Shown: piece by piece, positions 60,103-64,000 of the stretch
Layout of the letters: each line of letters opens with the position of its first letter
How positions within the stretch are numbered: the first letter of the stretch is position 1
Assembly: GCF_003202435.1 (NCBI RefSeq)
Contig: NZ_QJHK01000021.1
Span: 1 to 64,000 of the forward strand
Direction: 5' to 3'
Source of the DNA: Flavobacterium cheongpyeongense
GTDB taxonomy: Bacteria; Bacteroidota; Bacteroidia; Flavobacteriales; Flavobacteriaceae
DNA length: 64,000 nt
Translations under genes and position numbers: made by a program
Notes under the pieces: generated by a model
The model's database searches: none
Seen by the model: only the letters and a program-made list of their open reading frames with translations
What the model was told of the DNA's origin: nothing

Positions 60103-60588
60103 ATGACTAAGAAAAAAAAGAACTTTAGAAAAAAATTATTCATTAAAAACCGATTGGTTATTTTGAATGAAGATACATTTGAAGAAATCTTTTCGTTCAG
60201 ACTTACATTAATGAATGTTTTTGTTGTTTTTTCTTTAGGCGGAATATTCTTAATTCTCATTACTACTTTTATCATTGCTTTTACACCTTTGCGTGAATTT
60301 ATTCCCGGATATTCGTCTACACAATTAAAAAAGAATGCTTTAGAACTAGCCATAAAATCGGATTCATTGACAACTTCATTAAAGAAAAATGAGGCCTATA
60401 TCAAATCAATTCAAAAGGTATTGAACGGCAAATTAGAATATGCTAAGTTTAATAAAGACTCTATTTTATCAGAATCTGAGGAGATTCCGGAAACAAATAT
60501 GAAGGCTTCTGAAGAAGAAATTAAACTTAGGGAAGAAGTTGCCAAAATTGAAAAAGAGTCGGATGAAAACAAAGCAAACAAAAAGTAA
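60103..60588 (+). CDS. Short M23-peptidase-like membrane protein lacking the peptidase domain
   Basis: This 161-residue protein matches the N-terminal part of Bacteroidetes M23 peptidases (RKKLFIKNRLVILNEDTFEEIFSFRLTLMNVFVVFSLGGIFLILITTFIIAFTPLREFIPGYSS): one membrane helix and then a coiled coil. The zinc-dependent LytM domain that normally follows is absent; the gene ends in a charged tail. It may be a natural short form, a scaffold, or the product of truncation. GH3 starts 14 bp later, so the two are co-transcribed. Confidence 0.75.
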   Translation: MTKKKKNFRKKLFIKNRLVILNEDTFEEIFSFRLTLMNVFVVFSLGGIFLILITTFIIAFTPLREFIPGYSSTQLKKNALELAIKSDSLTTSLKKNEAYIKSIQKVLNGKLEYAKFNKDSILSESEEIPETNMKASEEEIKLREEVAKIEKESDENKANKK

Positions 60589-60602
60589 TAATATCACATA
60601 AA

Positions 60603-62102
60603 ATGTCAATTAAATCGATAGCAGCAAAAATATTTGCCCGAAAAATATACAATCAAACAAAGGTGTGGGCTTATAAACCAGTTGAGACACAGCTTAACGT
60701 TTTTAATGATTTGATCAAAAACGCAAAAGCAACTGAGTTTGGAAAAGATCATCATTTTGATACCATAAAAACAATAGCAGATTTTCAAAATAATGTTCCC
60801 ATTCGGGATTATGAAGATTTAAAAACCTATATCGAAAAAGTAAAAACAGGTCAGGAAAATATTCTCTGGAAAGGAAAGCCCATTTATTTTGCCAAAACTT
60901 CAGGAACCACATCCGGAGCCAAGTATATTCCGCTTACCAAGGAATCCATGCCTTCTCATATTAAGGCCGCGCGAAATGCTATTTTGCATTATATCAACGA
61001 AACCGGAAATGCAGATTTTGTTGATGGTAAGATGATTTTTTTGCAGGGAAGCCCGATTTTAAATGAGAAGCACGGAATTAATTTTGGAAGGCTTTCGGGA
61101 ATTGTAGCGCATTTTGTTCCAAAATATTTGCAGAGAAACAGAATGCCATCCTGGGAAACCAATTGCATTGAAGACTGGGAAACTAAAGTAAATGCAATTG
61201 TTGACGAAACGATTAAAGAAGATATGTCTGTGATATCAGGAATTCCGTCCTGGGTTCAGATGTATTTTGAAAAATTACAGGAAAAAAGCGGAGGAAAAAA
61301 AATTAGCGAGATATTCAAAAATTTCAATCTGTTTATTTACGGAGGCGTTAATTATGAACCTTACCGGGCGAAGTTTGAACAAATAATTGGTAAAAAAGTG
61401 GATAGTATTGAGTTATTTCCGGCTTCGGAAGGTTTTTTTGCCTATCAGGATTCTCAAAAAGAAAAAGGAATGCTTTTGCTTTTGAATTCCGGAATTTTTT
61501 ACGAATTCATAAAAGCCGATGAATTTTTTACCGAAAATCCAAAACGATTTACCATCGGCGAAGTTGAGTTGGGTGTAAATTATGCTCTTATTATATCTAC
61601 AAATGCCGGACTTTGGGGTTATAATATTGGCGATACGGTTCAGTTTACATCTCTGAAACCCTATCGTGTTATTGTTTCGGGGCGTATCAAGCATTATATT
61701 TCGGCTTTTGGAGAACACGTAATTGCCAATGAAGTTGAAAATGCTATGAAAGAAGCCACAGCCGGAACGAATATTGTCATAAACGAATTTACCGTTGCAC
61801 CGCAAATTACCCCAGCGAGCGGATTACCTTATCATGAATGGTTGATTGAATTTGAAAATGAGCCTGAAAATATAAAAACGTTTGTTGAAGCAATAGATGA
61901 TTCAATGCGAAAACAAAACATTTATTATGATGATTTGATTACAGGTAATGTTTTGCAAAAAGTGGTTGTAACAAAAATTTCAAAAAATGGTTTTCAGGAA
62001 TACATGAAATCACAAGGGAAATTAGGTGGTCAGAATAAAATTCCAAGGTTGTCGAATGACAGGAAAATTGCGGATAATTTGAAAAGAGAATCAGATTTTT
62101 GA
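60603..62102 (+). CDS. GH3-fold adenylate-forming enzyme
   Basis: This 499-residue protein belongs to the GH3 family, named for plant auxin-amido synthetases. Bacterial members are adenylating enzymes with unknown acyl acceptor. Seen here are the ATP motif FAKTSGTTSGAKYIPLT, IPSWVQMYFEKL, NLFIYGGVNYEPYRAKFE, PASEGFFAYQ and FTIGEVELGVNYALIISTNAGLWGYNIGDTVQFTSLKPYRVIVSGRIKHYISAFGEHV. Length is normal. It is co-transcribed with the M23-like stub, 14 bp upstream; DUF6909 follows after about 120 bp. Confidence 0.9.
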   Translation: MSIKSIAAKIFARKIYNQTKVWAYKPVETQLNVFNDLIKNAKATEFGKDHHFDTIKTIADFQNNVPIRDYEDLKTYIEKVKTGQENILWKGKPIYFAKTSGTTSGAKYIPLTKESMPSHIKAARNAILHYINETGNADFVDGKMIFLQGSPILNEKHGINFGRLSGIVAHFVPKYLQRNRMPSWETNCIEDWETKVNAIVDETIKEDMSVISGIPSWVQMYFEKLQEKSGGKKISEIFKNFNLFIYGGVNYEPYRAKFEQIIGKKVDSIELFPASEGFFAYQDSQKEKGMLLLLNSGIFYEFIKADEFFTENPKRFTIGEVELGVNYALIISTNAGLWGYNIGDTVQFTSLKPYRVIVSGRIKHYISAFGEHVIANEVENAMKEATAGTNIVINEFTVAPQITPASGLPYHEWLIEFENEPENIKTFVEAIDDSMRKQNIYYDDLITGNVLQKVVVTKISKNGFQEYMKSQGKLGGQNKIPRLSNDRKIADNLKRESDF

Positions 62103-62223
62103 CAAATCTTTTCTAACAATTTGATAAATACTAATTTTCTAAAATTCAGGATATAATTTTTTATTTTCGTTTAAATTAAATACCTTGAATTATCTTCTCA
62201 AAAAAGATTTTAAAATAAAAGAC

Positions 62224-63900
62224 ATGAAAGAAACCAAACATATATCCAGATCAAGAGCGCAGGAATCATCTGCAGCAATTGAAAAAATGTACATTACAAT
62301 GCGCCATCTCTTCAACCGGGGTTTTTATAAACCGATGGGAGTTTCTGGTGACAGCCTGCGCGAATCCTTATTAGCATTGCGTCCTGAAATTTACGGAAAT
62401 ATAGGCGAAGAAAAAGTAGAATTAAACGGACTTTTGTACGTTATAGAACGTCTTCCAATAGGAATCGAACAATGCCGTTTTATCAATTTAACTTCGGATG
62501 AAGGGTATTCTAAATCCCATTTTCAGCCGATTGTTCCTCCAAAAAGAAAAAGAAATTGTTACCGCATTGATGAAGAACAAATGAATGTCGAAATTACCCG
62601 GGGACGTTCTGATATTTATGATATTCTGACACACTTGACTTTTATTTTCATTGAATCCCATAAAATTAAAAACAGGGTTTTATTAGACGATGGAGGCGAA
62701 GTATCGCGTGACTGGTTAAAATTAGAGCAAGCCATAATGCAAACCAAAAAATTGTCTTTGGTCGAAAAAGAAAAAACAATTTCGCATGTGGCCAATATCT
62801 TAGGGAGAACTTTTGAAGAAGTTTTAGATATTTATGAATCTTTTGGATCTGAAAACGCCCCGGATCGTTTTCTGCATGTGATTTACTGGCTTGGCAAATT
62901 AGCCATTGAAGAAATGATCGACAATAACAAAAGAACGATTACTTTTAGCCCTGTTTTAAGAGAACGGCTAGGACATCACATTCATGGCGAAATCTGGGCA
63001 ACAAACATTAAAGAGGTTTTAAAGGCAAACGATCTTTTAAAGAGACCAATTCACATTATAAGCGCCAATATGCACAGTGTAATGAATTCCATTTTTGCTA
63101 CACCATTGCTGAAACCAAAATTCAAGGACAAATCTGATTTTTTTATTTATGAAGAGTTGAGCAAATCTGCAGCTAAGGAAACCAGAGCTATTGTAGAAGA
63201 ACTGGCTATAAAAAACGGAATGATTTCGTTGCCTGACACTTCAGGAACCAATATCGATGTTCAGATTTTTGATACAGCCAAAATTGACTGGGCCAAAACA
63301 GCTTTTCCAAAAACGAAATTCGGTGAAGAAAAACCCGTTATTATTGTAATGGATTATGCATTTGGCGAACAGGCTTATGAAACAATTGACGAGCTTTTGA
63401 AACCGTATAAAAAAGAAACGTTATTGAATGTAAAATCAGTTTCGATAATGGGCAAGGCAGGAATCCTGGAAGGAGGAAAAGGAGACATCATGATTCCTTC
63501 AGCGCATATAAATGAAGGGACGGCCGATAATTATTTCTTCGAAAATGAATTAACAGGTGCCATGTTTGAAGGAAATGATATTGCCGTTTTTGAAGGCGCA
63601 ATGGTTACCGTTTTAGGGACTTCCTTGCAAAACAGGGAATTATTAAAATTCTTTCATGAATCAACATGGGGTGTAATTGGCCTTGAAATGGAAGGTTCTT
63701 ATTACCAAAAAGCCATACAGTCGGCTTCAAAAATCAGAAAAAGTGTGCCACATGATATTAAGGTTCGATATGCCTATTATGCTTCTGATAATCCCCTAGA
63801 AACCGGAAGTACTCTGGCCTCAGGAGGTTTAGGAACCACAGGGGTAAAGCCAACCTATTTAATTACAATTAAAATACTGGAACAAATTTTAAATAATTAA
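62224..63900 (+). CDS. DUF6909-family protein, nucleoside-phosphorylase-like
   Basis: This 558-residue protein is of the DUF6909 type found mainly in Bacteroidetes. The N-terminal 230 residues are helical (RSRAQESSAAIEKMYITMRHLFNRGFYKP ... GRSDIYDILTHLTFIFIESHKIKNR). The C-terminal half resembles the purine-nucleoside-phosphorylase fold (VIIVMDYAFGEQAYETIDELL, VSIMGKAGILEGGKGDIMIPSAHINEG, GVIGLEMEGSYYQKAIQSA, a MEGxY-like signature). The role is unknown. A TTG at 62185 would extend the frame upstream; the ATG at 62224 is preferred. Confidence 0.8.
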   Translation: MKETKHISRSRAQESSAAIEKMYITMRHLFNRGFYKPMGVSGDSLRESLLALRPEIYGNIGEEKVELNGLLYVIERLPIGIEQCRFINLTSDEGYSKSHFQPIVPPKRKRNCYRIDEEQMNVEITRGRSDIYDILTHLTFIFIESHKIKNRVLLDDGGEVSRDWLKLEQAIMQTKKLSLVEKEKTISHVANILGRTFEEVLDIYESFGSENAPDRFLHVIYWLGKLAIEEMIDNNKRTITFSPVLRERLGHHIHGEIWATNIKEVLKANDLLKRPIHIISANMHSVMNSIFATPLLKPKFKDKSDFFIYEELSKSAAKETRAIVEELAIKNGMISLPDTSGTNIDVQIFDTAKIDWAKTAFPKTKFGEEKPVIIVMDYAFGEQAYETIDELLKPYKKETLLNVKSVSIMGKAGILEGGKGDIMIPSAHINEGTADNYFFENELTGAMFEGNDIAVFEGAMVTVLGTSLQNRELLKFFHESTWGVIGLEMEGSYYQKAIQSASKIRKSVPHDIKVRYAYYASDNPLETGSTLASGGLGTTGVKPTYLITIKILEQILNN

Positions 63901-63964
63901 ATATTAGAAATTTAGGCAGTTATAGAAAAAAAGAAAATGTTAAATTTATTTTGATTGAAAAAAG

Positions 63965-63972
63965 TAAATTTG
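63965..63972 (+). promoter_or_regulatory. TAnnTTTG element near the right edge
   Basis: TAAATTTG, 19 bp before a possible ATG at 63992. No standard -33 TTTG spacing. Confidence 0.4.
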
Positions 63973-63991
63973 CTCCCGGAAACAAATCAAT

Positions 63992-64000
63992 ATGAAAAGA
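63992..64000 (+). CDS. Possible 5' end of the next gene (three codons)
   Basis: ATG AAA AGA at the window edge, placed as expected after a TAnnTTTG element. Only MKR is visible, consistent with an exported-protein start, but it cannot be verified. Confidence 0.35.

Overview
The window looks like one contiguous chromosome segment from a Flavobacterium-like member of the Bacteroidetes, near F. johnsoniae. The DNA is AT-rich. Promoters of the TTTG / TAnnTTTG type sit just upstream of starts, and Shine-Dalgarno sequences are absent. Gliding (spr) genes and type IX secretion (T9SS) C-terminal signals are present, as are lineage-typical families (DUF4175, HU-CCDC81/SPOR, GH3, DUF6909). No rRNA, prophage, integrase, transposase or CRISPR array was seen.

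Region by region. (1) 1-15937, minus strand: a gliding-motility operon read right to left. It runs from two small secreted or beta-helix genes through a 140-aa protein, sprC and sprD (PorP/SprF barrel plus about 31 copies of a 17-residue Ala/Lys/Glu repeat) to the first 2601 codons of a giant sprB-type surface adhesin that leaves the window at base 1. (2) 16387-24853: housekeeping genes (DNA polymerase III delta', DoxX-like protein, acyl-CoA thioesterase, recA, plsC, trpS, dprA) and an HU-like/SPOR membrane protein. (3) 24893-38182: a Pif1-type helicase, a Skp-like lipoprotein, a methyltransferase, mnmG, ybeY, a large DUF4175 membrane protein and gltX. The DNA on both sides of mnmG carries eight ParB-type parS-like palindromes, one of them inside the last codons of ybeY. 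(4) 38221-49643: an SPFH protein, a YtxH/holin-X/DUF6327 envelope-stress operon, an 800-bp non-coding stretch with a diverged tandem duplication, glnS with an extra C-terminal domain, folB, tRNA-Cys, a 103-bp palindromic repeat, a LysE-type exporter, a DUF2807 protein, RNase R and DUF2007. (5) 49694-64000: a T9SS cargo protein, an AT-rich gap with DnaA-box-like motifs where gene orientation changes from mostly minus to mostly plus, then rpiB, DUF1294, tex, a two-gene ATPase/HNH cassette resembling the Septu anti-phage system, a small secreted protein, a secreted GH8 glucanase, tatA, an M23-peptidase-like membrane stub, a GH3-fold enzyme and a DUF6909 nucleoside-phosphorylase-like protein.

Two themes stand out. 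First, the window may lie close to the replication origin: the parS-like cluster (30.3-32.7 kb), the candidate oriC gap (51.1-52.0 kb) and the strand-bias switch agree, but no dnaA or parAB is visible. Second, the cell-surface and secretion genes (spr operon, T9SS cargo, GH8, tatA) fit a gliding polysaccharide degrader. The most system-like accessory element is the Septu-like cassette at 55133-57312. The least explained elements are the tandem non-coding duplication at about 42.0-42.55 kb, the C8 tract before the beta-helix gene, and the paired TTGTNACAA dyads upstream of recA.
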